Assembly: GCA_021234155.1 (NCBI GenBank)
Contig: JAJEKV010000013.1
Span: forward strand, 15,291,877 to 15,355,876
Reading direction: 5' to 3'
DNA from: Isoetes taiwanensis
Lineage: Eukaryota > Streptophyta > Lycopodiopsida > Isoetales > Isoetaceae
Length of the DNA stretch: 64,000 nt
In this document: positions 47,958 through 58,479 of the stretch, in pieces
Layout of the letters: each line of letters opens with the position of its first letter
Position numbering within the stretch: the first letter of the stretch is position 1
Position numbers and translations under genes: made by a program
Notes under the pieces: generated by a model
What the model saw: the letters and a program-made list of their open reading frames with translations, nothing else
What the model was told of the DNA's origin: nothing
Database searches by the model: none

Positions 47958-49508
47958 TGTGACGTTCCACGTATTTATATGGTATACGTATAAATATACT
48001 GACACGTCACGTAATAGGGATACGCCACCATGGGGTATATTAACCTAGGGGGTTGACCTAAAAGGGATTAATTTAGCTATGCTAAATTAATAGAACCTAA
48101 TTAAGTGTATTTTTGTCTTAATTGACCTAATTAGCTTAATTAGTTAATTAATGACATGCCACCTGGCCCAAATCGATTGGGCAAGGCAGGGTTTCCAATA
48201 TGGGACACCCAAATTGGGGCTTTTGTGCCCCAATTCGAATTAGGAGCAGTTGGTGATGGAGGAGGAGAAGCAGCAGCCAGGCACCCTTCAGTTAGTCGAG
48301 ATGGAGCAGCCCAAGACCGATTTGACGGTTAGTCAGTAGGTTTCTTTGTTGATCTATAGCATAGCGCCTCTCTGTGGTGTGTTCTCTCTCTGTTTTTCTC
48401 TGTGGTTTACCTGCTAGGCTAACCCTTGTTTGATATGGTGAGTATTCTTATCTCTAGTCTCTGTGTGTGCTTTGGTTGATGGTTTAGCAGTTCTTTGCTT
48501 AGTTAGCACTCCGGAGATGGGGGATTACGGGGGGTAGAGACCTCTGAGCCCATATATTGTAGCATGCTCCTAGATAGAGCCCTGTATTATTCCCATTAGA
48601 TGCGGCCTGTGTACAAGATCCCATCGAGCTGTGGAATTTATGGCATCATTGAAGCACCAGACAAGGGGCCGTAGTGATGAAGTGTGGGGTGGGGTCTCGC
48701 CTGAGCATAAAAGGCTACAGGGACTCCTTCAGTGAGCTAGGCCTAATAGCCGGTCACGTAGAGGGCCAGGTATGGGTCTGACACTCCCTGGGTACAGTGG
48801 TGTGATCATCCTGTACTTTGAAGATAAAGTTAGGGGAGTAAGTCGGGTACGGATGCGGGGGTCGCTGATGCGGCACGTATTCTCTAGCTCACCCATGGAT
48901 TCACCGCGACTCTGGGAAGGGACACTTCTCTGACCTGCCTCATCGGACCGGGGAGATGTAACCCGGAGTAGTCCCGAAGGGTGATACCTTGGGATTGCAT
49001 CTCCGGAAGGCTACAATGGCGCCATAGCTTGATTAAGCTCATCTGCAAAGTGTGCACAGGAGGGGCGGATGAAGTGAACAATCCTAGCCAATGTTCTATG
49101 CCAGCCAACGCCATGTTAAGATTCTGTCTGCTGAACTCCTAAGACCTAGCCGTCAGTCGATCCCCATTGGAGTCTGAGCCGGGGTAGAACCTTGGGTTTG
49201 GGATGTTTTCCTTAGCATTAGATGTATCTTCTCTGTTCTCATCAGTTGGATGGATGTGCCACCCTTCGTGGTGGTTATTTGTTATATGATTATGCTGTAT
49301 GCTAACCTTGTATTCACGCTTTCGCGACTTAGGAGTCCCATTAAAGGCATGGGCCGAATGACACCTCCGTGTCCTTCACCCGGGCATCTTTCTATGGATG
49401 GTCCGAGTTAGACGGAGGGCCCTGCTCATGGTGAGCTGGTTGCCATGGGAGGGGGAAGTCCCTGTATGTATACGTCCGGAGCGCCGTATATGTTCAGGGA
49501 GCGTCACA
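47958..49508. mobile_element. solo LTR, 1551 bp
   Basis: It starts TGTGACGTTCC and ends GGGAGCGTCACA, an inverted pair as in LTR ends. The identical 5-bp target duplication GTTCT sits at 47953-47957 and 49509-49513. No second LTR, primer-binding site or pol lies beside it, so it is best read as a solo LTR left by recombination. The orientation is not determined. Confidence 0.8.
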
Positions 49509-49513
49509 GTTCT

Positions 49514-50636
49514 TATTATCGATTCGCTCCAAGTGCACAACATAAGCATTTGAACATAATAATTTCACCTAGTAAAACTATAGATTGACACAATTAAATT
49601 TTCTAAATATTGCTTTTTTATTTCTAAAAAGAAAGGAAAATTGTAATCCTTAGGGTGTAATTGAATTATGATAAATGATTTATAAGCATGGCAAAATTAA
49701 AAGTTGATTGGAATTCGGTGTTGCTTGATTGGAATTCGGTGTTGGCCTCCGTGGACGTTAAAATATACTTCCTTCCTTCCTAAAAAAATTGGTTGCTCAC
49801 TGTATCACTTCTGTTATTTGGCATTTGGGATGACGATGATTAACGTTTTATTCAAATAGAATGCAGGTTGAGAGTGTGATAAGAGATAAAAACAACATAC
49901 GATAAAAAAAAAGGTTGGAACTAAGATCTAGTTTGTCAATGGTTTGAAACGTATAATTTGTTTAGACTTGATTTTGTAGAGCAAAAGCCCAACCTTGGGT
50001 GTCACCTTATCTGAAATCCTAGGCTATCCACATGTCTTACAATTCAACGTCTATGTTCACCTAGCCCTTAGATCTTGATTTAGAAAAAGTGACGTTTGAG
50101 AAATAGCGAAATGTGCCTGTTTGAGAAGTCATCCTAATTGTCATCTCGCTGATTCTTGCTTTCAATCTACTATCAATCCATGCTGACTTGCATTTTCTTA
50201 TACATTAAGATTTTTAGTTGACCTCTGCCATAACCCCTTGATGGTCATGCTTGTTTTGACCGACCTAGGTTCAACCGCAAGACAAGACTTGGGTATTTCA
50301 GCATTTTTGAAACTATAGCCATTCTTCTTCTACAAGCGGATTCCAAGCAATTTTTGAATCTGTGCAGCAATCTCTGAATGGTTGTGCAATATTTTGTCAC
50401 CTCAAGCCTTCTCTCTTCTGGATTTTTCTGTGCCATAATAAATCTTTAGCTCTAAACTCTTCATGCCATAATGAAGCTTGGGCTCCAACTTAACCATTCT
50501 TGGCCTCAACCCTTGCACTTTCGACTCCAGCACTCCTGACTCACCTCTTGCTAAGCATTGCCTTGGACGAAAACTTCAAGATTCGGATCAAACCTCTTTT
50601 TGAGAATATTCCTACCCTTGTTTAAGGTCAGAAGTC
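49514..50636. other. intergenic, no supported gene
   Basis: AT-rich with a local duplication of TTGGAATTCGGTGTTG near 49708-49742. Confidence 0.4.
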
Positions 50637-51030
50637 TTGCAGCTTTATGTATTATGTGAGATTTGTGAAAAGCTTAAAATCACATTCTCTTCCTCTTTTC
50701 TTGTAGCCTAGATAAACATAATGATTAGCAAAGGATATTTTTGTGCTCTTCTCTTGTAAGGGATAGCTTAGATTCAGGTTTCAACTTCAAGTTTCTTTGA
50801 GCTTCTTTGTATCGACACTATGTCTGGTATTTGAATTCTTGCAAATTTATGTAATTTTGTAGGATTTGTAGAAAGCTCGAAATGACATTCTCTTCCTCTT
50901 TTCTTAGAGCATAGACTAAGATAACGATCTGCAGAGGATATTTTTGTACTATGTTCTTGTAAGAGCTAGCTTAGATGCGGCCTCAACTTCAAGTTCGTTT
51001 GTGCCGACACTATGTCTGGGATTGGTGCTA
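50637..51030. repeat. 203-bp tandem duplication
   Basis: ACATTCTCTTCCTCTTTTCTT occurs near 50682 and 50885, with similar flanks on both sides through CGACACTATGTCTGG (about 50815 and 51006). The copies are moderately diverged. Confidence 0.85.
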
Positions 51031-51835
51031 CCAAATTGCTAGGTGGATGTTCGTGCTTAAGTGTGATTTCCCCTGATAATGCAATATCTTTCCTGATAAT
51101 GCAATCTTTCCTGATAATACAATTGGGGGATCTGGCAGGTTTAATTCAATGGTTTAGTCTCTTAATGGCCATTTCAATGGTTTATGTGTTGTATTTGTAC
51201 GGAATATATATGGAATGTGTGGAGAATTTGTACCCTTATACCATCTAATGAACAAAGTGCTATAAAATAGAAAATATTTTCAAGATTGAGCGAAAGACCT
51301 GAGTATGGGGTGTGGTCAATCTTCTTATCTAAGTATGGACCTCATAAATCAGATTGTTAGAGCGTCCACAAGAAGCAACCCGATGAATAGACTGGAAGCC
51401 TAACCTGTTTTGTATAGAATGTAACCATCCGTATTTCTTTCCATTCCTGCTTCACCTTCTTTTAGAGCAAAGTCTTAGGTGCTCATACTTGCGCTACGTG
51501 ATTGGAAAACACATTTTGTGCCTGTAAAAGGCTTATAATCAAAGTTAAAGCACAGGTGACATAAGAAATCGGGATGGTGGATTACTGAAGAGAGAATGGC
51601 CTTCAAAATCCAGAACATTCTCAAGCTCCGATTTAGCAAAAAATCTTCCCCGTAGAGCTAGCTCCCACAGTTGAACTCCTCTAATCATCCACGGTCTCCG
51701 TGGACAATACAAACTCTATTCTGTTCTATTCTATTCGATTCTATTCTAATCATAGTAATTAATCTAGTAACTAATCTAGGCATCTTGTACCTGCAAAAGG
51801 CAGTATCCTGATTGCTCGCAAAACTCGAAAGTTTT

Positions 51836-52400
51836 TGTTAGTCCTGTGCCTCCTGGTTCAGGACTATTCATGCATACGACGGACCAGGTCAAGCTCAAGG
51901 ATCCGCAGTCAACCACGGGTCAGCCATCCAAGGCCCCGCAGAAGACCAAGCAGCAGCCTATCAAGAGGCGCCGCTCAGACAAGTGATGGGCCGTCACCGC
52001 CCGCGTCAGCGTGATTCTAGGCACTTCAAGAGGCACCGCCAACATTCCTGCAAATCAGGCCTCCTTCCAGGAGTCGGCACCGAGATCAGTCAGAGTGTCT
52101 ATGTTGGGCCAAAGGCCATTGTACTATATATATGACTAGAACTAGCATATGAGGGCTAGATGAGTTTTGAGTCTTGTCTCTTTTCAGTCTTCTCTCAATT
52201 GCGAGAGCTCATGTATGTTCATCAGTGATATCAAGGAAGCATATCATTTTCCTCTCATTGTTCTTTTCTGTTCCGTTTTCTTCTTCTTGTTCTTTTCTTG
52301 CAAATCCCGCGTGACATAGTCCCCCCGGATTCTCCTGTTAGATCCAAGGGTCCTCACAGAGGGCTGTCTTGCAAGAGTTCCCGAACCCAGACCCCAAACA
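51836..52400 (+). repeat. 5' LTR
   Basis: Starts TGTTAGTCC and ends CCCCAAACA. A TATA-like TACTATATATATG lies near 52120. Similar to 61588-62150 with scattered differences and small indels, so the insertion is not very recent. Confidence 0.9.
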
Positions 52401-52401
52401 C

Positions 52402-52419
52402 TGGCGCCGTTGCCGGGGA
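52402..52419 (+). promoter_or_regulatory. primer-binding site
   Basis: TGGCGCCGTTGCCGGGGA begins one base after the LTR. This is the primer-binding sequence found in many plant Ty3/gypsy elements of the Athila/Tat type, complementary to a tRNA 3' end. Confidence 0.8.
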
Positions 52420-53283
52420 TGCTAGAATGATTTCTTTGTACTGATAAAATGAACTTTGATGCAGGTACTGATACGATTTCGAGAGAAAAACTCTGATGCT
52501 TTCTTTGTTGAATAGGCAGGGACGATCTGGTGCAGATGAACTACATGAAGAAGCAGATACACTCCCTTGAGAAATCTGGCTGATAATTGATGTTGACTTT
52601 TGTGGATTGGCAGGAACCAGAAAGAGATAAAGCTGTAAATCGATAATCTCTAGCCCACGTAATATGAACTTTTGAGCTCAAAGGGGGCTAGCCAAGTGCT
52701 GGCCCTCTGCCAAAAAATCTGAAAAAGAAATGTTTGTGAAAAACCTGAGACTTGAAGAGGCAGATGGTAAAGATCCCTGTGGAGGTAAAAGCCCTGTGGC
52801 ATGGTGTGAATATTTTTTTGGGTGTGCAGAAGCACGATTTCTGAGATAAAACTGAGAAAAACAGAGGATAACTGAGAGAAAAACAGAGGATAATGAAAAA
52901 GAAGTTTGATATTTTGACATTTTTTCAGCAGTGAGAAGAGAAAAGAGGATCAAACTTTTGATTTTTCTGAAAATCTTGCAGAGAGGAGTGCTGTCACCAC
53001 TCCATAAATCCTGAAACTGCAAATTGTGCTTGCTGCACTTGAAAAAACAGAGTCTTGAGAACAGAGTTACGAAATTAAATTTGAGCAGCTGGCAGAATCA
53101 TCAGCTGTGTGGAAAACAAACGCCTCCAAGCGGATACACAAATCGTCTTGGTTGGGCAAACTAAGGAAACCTAACAGGGGAAGAATAGTATACAAGAGGT
53201 CTTCAAAACGGGGAAGAATTGGAGCAGCAAGACAACAAGGGAGAAGAAAGTGATCACGAGCGAACCCGGCATAACGGCGCCAA

Positions 53284-53634
53284 TGTTTGGATTCTTGGCA
53301 TACACCCTGCAGCAGCAGTCCATGACTGCCGGATGCTACAAAGCTGCCATGCTCATGATCACAAAACAAGAACAAGAGAAAGAAAAATGTACAAAGAATG
53401 AAGGAAACGTGAGCTAATGAGGCTCTCCAAATTTGAGATAAACCTGAGTACAAATGAAGAGACTCTGGTCTAATATAGTGTAGACCGCAAATCTGAGCCG
53501 TACATCTAACTAAATCTAATCCCTACACTTATGTTAACCTAATCATGCCAAGTGTCAGTCTGCCACCACTGACACCTAACATGTGCATGCACTTAACATG
53601 TGCATGCACAATGTTAACCACTAGGTGGTTAACA
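53284..53634 (-). repeat. reverse-oriented LTR of a second element, with PBS and PPT on its two sides
   Basis: Read on the minus strand it starts TGTTAACCACC and ends CCAAACA (351 bp). Just before it is a polypurine-like TTTTAGGGGGAGGCAG and just after it TTGGCGCCGTTATGCCGGG, a primer-binding site. A normal terminal LTR has only one of these beside it, so this LTR lies between two internal regions, as in tandem elements sharing an LTR. No second copy is seen in the window. Confidence 0.65.
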
Positions 53635-53974
53635 CTGCCTCCCCCTAAAAGTTTGTAGCACGAAAACATGTACAGACTTTTATAAGACAAGTCCGACAAT
53701 TACAACATGGTGCCAAAAATTAGGGGAAAAAATGATGGTAATGGTTGGGTTGTGTCGCCGTAAAAGATCTTCATGAATGTGTCGATGACGGATAAGATCC
53801 GAAAGAATGTCGATGCAGAACGTGGATCATAGGAACTGGGGCAAAAAAATATGAAGACTATCCCCTTATATCATGAGGAAGTCGATTTGAACAAACAATG
53901 CCCAAAATTTACTTAAAAACAAGTATGATAGGGGGCTTAAAAGTAAGCACCATAAAAGCGTGCCCCGTGATCAG

Positions 53975-54300
53975 CCATAGGGGAGCGTGAACTTTTTGTC
54001 GCAGCGTGGGCCGTGAGCATGGGCGTGACGAGCGTGGATGTGCGTGATCAGAGGAACAAAAGCGTGATTAGCGTGGCTGTGGCGTGACAAAGCGTGGGTC
54101 TTAAAAAAACAGAGCGTGGATTTTGCGTGGTCAACCTGCGTGGTCAAAAATACAGAAGCGTGGCCTTTGTTTAGCGTGGCCGTGGCCCGTGGGCGGTTAT
54201 CAGCCAAAAAGACATGGTGCCCGTGGCGTGGATTAGCGTGGGCGTGACCCCGTGGGGACAAGCAGTAAATATTGAGCGTGGATGCCCAACACGTGATTAG
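53975..54300. repeat. GCGTGG-rich degenerate array
   Basis: About 20 occurrences of GCGTG(G/A) lie within 325 bp, spaced 6-25 bp apart with variable spacers. The reverse complement is CCACGC, close to the core of the minisatellites at 14.6 and 18.0 kb. Confidence 0.75.
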
Positions 54301-55028
54301 GGCGCAGCAAGAATATAGGATACCCTAAAAAGGGCATAAAAGGGCGGCCAAATCTGAGCCGTTGGGCGCAAAATAACCCTAAACAAATGCCCTGCCCAAA
54401 GATCTCGCTATAGCAGATGCTGCAGATAGAAATGGCCGGATATGGTGCCGCTGCTGTAGAAACTTGCTTGAAAGTGCCAGTTCTTCTGGAAATAGAAGGC
54501 GGTGTGTGAATCGATCAGTATTGGCCAACTGGAGTCCCGGTGTCTAACTGGGAGCCTTGATGTGAGCTAAGTTTTAAAAAAGTTGCTGACCTCTCTTGTA
54601 TGTGCAGATGCCTCCCGAAGAACGATTTCTGCAGGTTGTTGGGTTACTCCAGATTGAATAGGAATGCTTGAATCGGCGGAAATGGTGGCTAAAATCATTC
54701 TGAAAAACTTGATGGATCCAGATCAAGAGTCGGTGCCATGACTTATATATTGGTGAGGAAGAAGCCAAGGGAACAACAGGTAAAGATTCTGCCGAAAATA
54801 TGTTTGTGCTCCAATCATGGCCGGAACTTTGATGTGCTGAGAATGCTTGTGTGCAGATGATGAAGACCAGAGAGACGTGAGAAATCCGAGGTGGAGGCTT
54901 CAAGGTTGAATAGTTGCTTCAATCCAATTTGTGCTTGAATAGTTCTCTATAGCTGGTATCTGCATGAGGCAGATGTATGGGGGCTAGCAGGGATGCTGGC
55001 CCTCTTAAAACTCAATAAAAAGAGGATT

Positions 55029-55155
55029 GTTGTGTGCCGATGCAGACTGATGGAAAGTATTGGAGGAAGAACTCGAATCCTTCTAGAGCCGGAGATGCTA
55101 GAATGATTTGAGTTCTTCCTCCAATACTTTCCATCAGTCTGCATCTGCACACAGC
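55029..55155. repeat. inverted repeat with perfect 34-bp arms
   Basis: Arms 55041-55074 and 55110-55143 are perfect inverted copies starting TGCAGACTGATGG, with weaker pairing outside. The 35-bp loop contains CCGGAGATGCTAGAATGATTT, nearly identical to 52413-52433 just after the primer-binding site. Confidence 0.85.
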
Positions 55156-55159
55156 AATT

Positions 55160-57262
55160 CTCAGTTTTTCATGATTTTATGAAGGAAAATCCCTTCTTGC
55201 AAATTTTTCAAGATGACTTCTCTGCCTACAGTTCCATGGCTGACCATTTGGATAAATTGGAACTTGTCTTTTAGAAATGTGATGAGTCCGGCATTAGTCT
55301 CAATCCCGAGAAATGCACCTTTAAGCCACTTCGTGTTTCCGCTGGGACATGTGGTCAGCAAAGCGTGTATCACCACGGATCCCGCTAAAATCACCGTGGT
55401 GCTCAAGGCTCAAGCACCAGCCAATATAAAGGAAACACGCTTCTTGGGTAAGGTCAATTATTACTCCACCTTCATTCCCGACTCGCAGCCATTGCAGATC
55501 CCATTCATAAACTCACGGTGATGAATCCACCCGGGCTTGAATTCCCGTGCGATGTCGCTTCCAACAGCTTGAAGTTTTGCTTACTCAGGCCCCGTTCTTG
55601 TTCCTCCTCAATGGGACAAGCCCTTTCATGTCCATGTCGATGATTTTGCTATTGAGCTGTTCTTTCAAGAATATGATGCGCAACTACAAAACCAAACCGC
55701 CACGCCAGCCGGAAGCCTTGGGTTTAATTTTTCTTTAATTTTCATTCCAACGCCTGGCACTATCTTTTGGGCAAATAAATCAAATTCTTTTGTTGACCAC
55801 CGTGCACTTTTTACTTGATCAACAAATCCACGCCCACGGGCCGCATTGCTCGTTGGGTCCTCCTTCCGCAAGAATTTGCACCTTTGAAATTGTTCACAAG
55901 GCCGGCAAATCTCATGTTGTCCCGGATTATCTTTCACGATCCATACAGATGATCCCTCCACCGGAGTCTCGACGCCTTTCCCCGACGCCAACTCTTTTCT
56001 CGTCACGGCAACACCTCATTGGTTTCATGACTTTCAAGATCTCCTCACAGCGCTTCCACCGTGAGGACGCCACGCCTTCCAAACCTGCCGACAATCCCGC
56101 CGCCATCAATTTCTCCGCGAGGTCCATGACTACACCATGGTTGCAGCCATCTTTACAAAAAGGGTAAGGATACAATCCTTCAACGCCGTGTTTCTCCCTC
56201 ATGAGGTCCCGTGATATTGTTCGAGAAGCCCATGAAGGGCCTGGTGGTGGTCATTTTCATGGAGACACCACGCACGCAAAATCCTTCTTGCTGGTTATTT
56301 TTGGCCCACGCTTTTCAAAGACGCCACGCCACGCCATGTGTGATGCTTGCGCCGTGGGACGCCCACGCCCGTGACGCTCTTCCCTTGACGCCGTAGCCAC
56401 GCCCGCCCTTCAGCAAATGGGGAATGGATTTTGTGGGACCCATCGATCCTCCTACGCACACACCCGCGTCTCGCTACATTCTCGTTCTCACCGACTACGC
56501 TTACCAAATGGGCGAAGCTTGCGCGACTTCCGCATAACACCGCAGCCCGCAAGACACCAAGGTCCTCTATCAACAAATCATCACTGATTCGGCTGCCCCA
56601 CCTGAGCTGGTCGCTGATCGTGGTGTCCATTTTATCAATCATACCATCAAGGAGCCGACGGATTATCTCCCCGATACATCATCACAAGAGCACACCTTAC
56701 TATCCTCAAGGGAATGGTTTACCGAAAAGCACCAACAAAACTCGTCACAATTCTCAAGAAAATTTGTGATGCTTCTCACACCGACCGGCAAAACAAGCTT
56801 CCTATCGTTTTTTGGGCTTACAATACTTGTTTCAAAATAGCTACAGTCACACACCCCTTTCAAATTGGTTTATGGTCAAGAAGCTCTCATGCCGCTTTGA
56901 ATATATACTTCCAACACTCCGCTTTCAATCAAGCACGCCTATAATCCGCTTCGTGACTCAAAGAAAGGGTTTATCAATTGGAACAGCTTGGATGAACTTA
57001 GAAGAGATGCTTATATTCGTGTTCTTCATGGACAACAGCTTGCAAAAAATCCTTACATGACAAACGGCCAAGACAAAAACATTCAACGGAAGGAGATTTG
57101 GTTCTTCTTTATGATTCTCGTGCACAAAACTTTTTCCTACTAAACTTAAGTTTCATTGGCTTGGCCCTTATCAAATTGTTCAAGTGGTTCGACCCAGCCG
57201 CTTTTTCAACTGGCTGAGTTAGATGGCACTCCATTACCTACATCAAGTTAGTGGCTTTCAAA
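55160..57262 (+). pseudogene. Ty3/gypsy pol relic (reverse transcriptase end, RNase H, integrase)
   Basis: Landmarks in order across shifting frames: QDDFSAYS (the reverse transcriptase DD pair, near 55205-55230), LNPEKC (about 55295), KPFHVHVDDF of RNase H (about 55618-55650), VHKAGKSHVVPDYLSR (about 55890-55940), a zinc-binding GGGHFHGDT region of integrase (about 56235-56265), MDFVGPIDPP with the first integrase Asp (about 56420), LVADRGVHF with the second (about 56610), YYPQGNGLPK (about 56698), in which the usual final Glu is replaced, and LKFHWLGPYQIVQV of the GPY/F module (about 57145-57190). At least six frame changes and stops. The 5' half of the polyprotein is missing. Confidence 0.85.
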
Positions 57263-57299
57263 AAACATTTCATACAAATGTAAAGTGCACATCCATTGA

Positions 57300-57775
57300 A
57301 ACGTGATGCCGCCCGCACACGCACACAATGTATAGTGACTAAACCAAATGCATATTTATATTATAGTTGGAATTTTTACAAAATGTGGGCGCCCCTAATT
57401 TTTCCGCTTATGGGCACCGCCTCTATATACAAAAACGGGCTCGTGAGCCCTATCTACTAAGTCCTAAGAAGAAAAACCCTCTACTCCGGTTTGGAGCAGA
57501 GGTGATGCGCAGGATGTGGTAGAGGTTCCGCCAGATCCCAAATGGCAAGGTGCAGAACCACCTCCATCCCGCTGGTCTTGGCCCGGATGTTCACCATCCC
57601 GCACACCAAATTGCCCATTCTCACGCCACGATTGTGGCAGCCGCCAGGGTCCGCATAATTCATCTTGCGGGTAATCCACTCCCCGACAGTTAGGGGCATA
57701 GTGCAGCCCTCGCTCAAACCAAGCGGCAGCCATATACCGAAAAGCATCGGATGCCTTCGTTCACTCCCGGTTCGT
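57300..57775. other. post-integrase region with unrecognised minus-strand ORF
   Basis: A 114-codon minus-strand frame (57481-57825) and an overlapping 89-codon frame show no family motif. A CGGGCTCGTGAGCCC palindrome lies near 57434. Confidence 0.3.
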
Positions 57776-58097
57776 GGGTAAAAGCATGTTAGGGTGTACC
57801 ACTTTTGGAACCTGCAAAAGTACATACACTAGGTACTTCTGAACTGGGTACTTTCTCATTTTTCTTTTCATTAAAACTAATACAAAAATCCAAAATAAAA
57901 GTCAAGGACATGGTAATATTCAAAGTTAAGATAAAGATAATGCTATCGGAGATCAATATATATATAAAAAGTTCTAAAACATACCTTATATTGAGATATT
58001 ATACAGGTACCCAGTACCCAGTCCTGGCTACCTTTTTAGGTACCTTTTTAGTCACTAAATAATACTTTTTAAGGGACACCCTAACATGCTTTTACCC
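57776..58097. mobile_element. MITE, 322 bp, nested in the retrotransposon
   Basis: Perfect 22-bp terminal inverted repeats start GGGTAAAAGCATGTTAGGGT (57776-57797 and 58076-58097). TCGT flanks both sides (57772-57775 and 58098-58101), a likely target duplication. The interior is AT-rich with GGTACC/AGGTAC motifs and no coding. Identical ends suggest a young insertion, later than the retrotransposon itself. Confidence 0.88.
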
Positions 58098-58479
58098 TCG
58101 TCTTATATAGCCAACTGAGGAACTCCTTGTCGACGTGGACCAATAAAAAAAAATCGCCAACGTGTTTGCAATGCAAGGCTGTTTCTAAAAAGAGAATCTT
58201 TTCTCCCGCCGCATATCTCGCCATGGTACCTTCTGACACATTCCTTTTAAGGATATCCCACTTCGAGTTGCCAGCATTAAATGCCATTCCTTCTTTTCAC
58301 GCCCGTCGAACATTAATGTGTGTCCTTTGACCACCTGTCACATCCCATCATTCTCTCACGCCTCATCTCCACCGTTCATTGCTTCTCCCTTTGTTGTTTG
58401 GGGACTTAGCCAAATTTTTGCCTCTCAATCGCCCCCTTAGCATCCTTCGACACCTGGCACCATCCACGGTTGCAGCTTA

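Noticed and set aside
52402..52419. tRNA gene fragment
   Set aside because: The sequence is a retrotransposon primer-binding site placed directly after an LTR; no tRNA arms are present.
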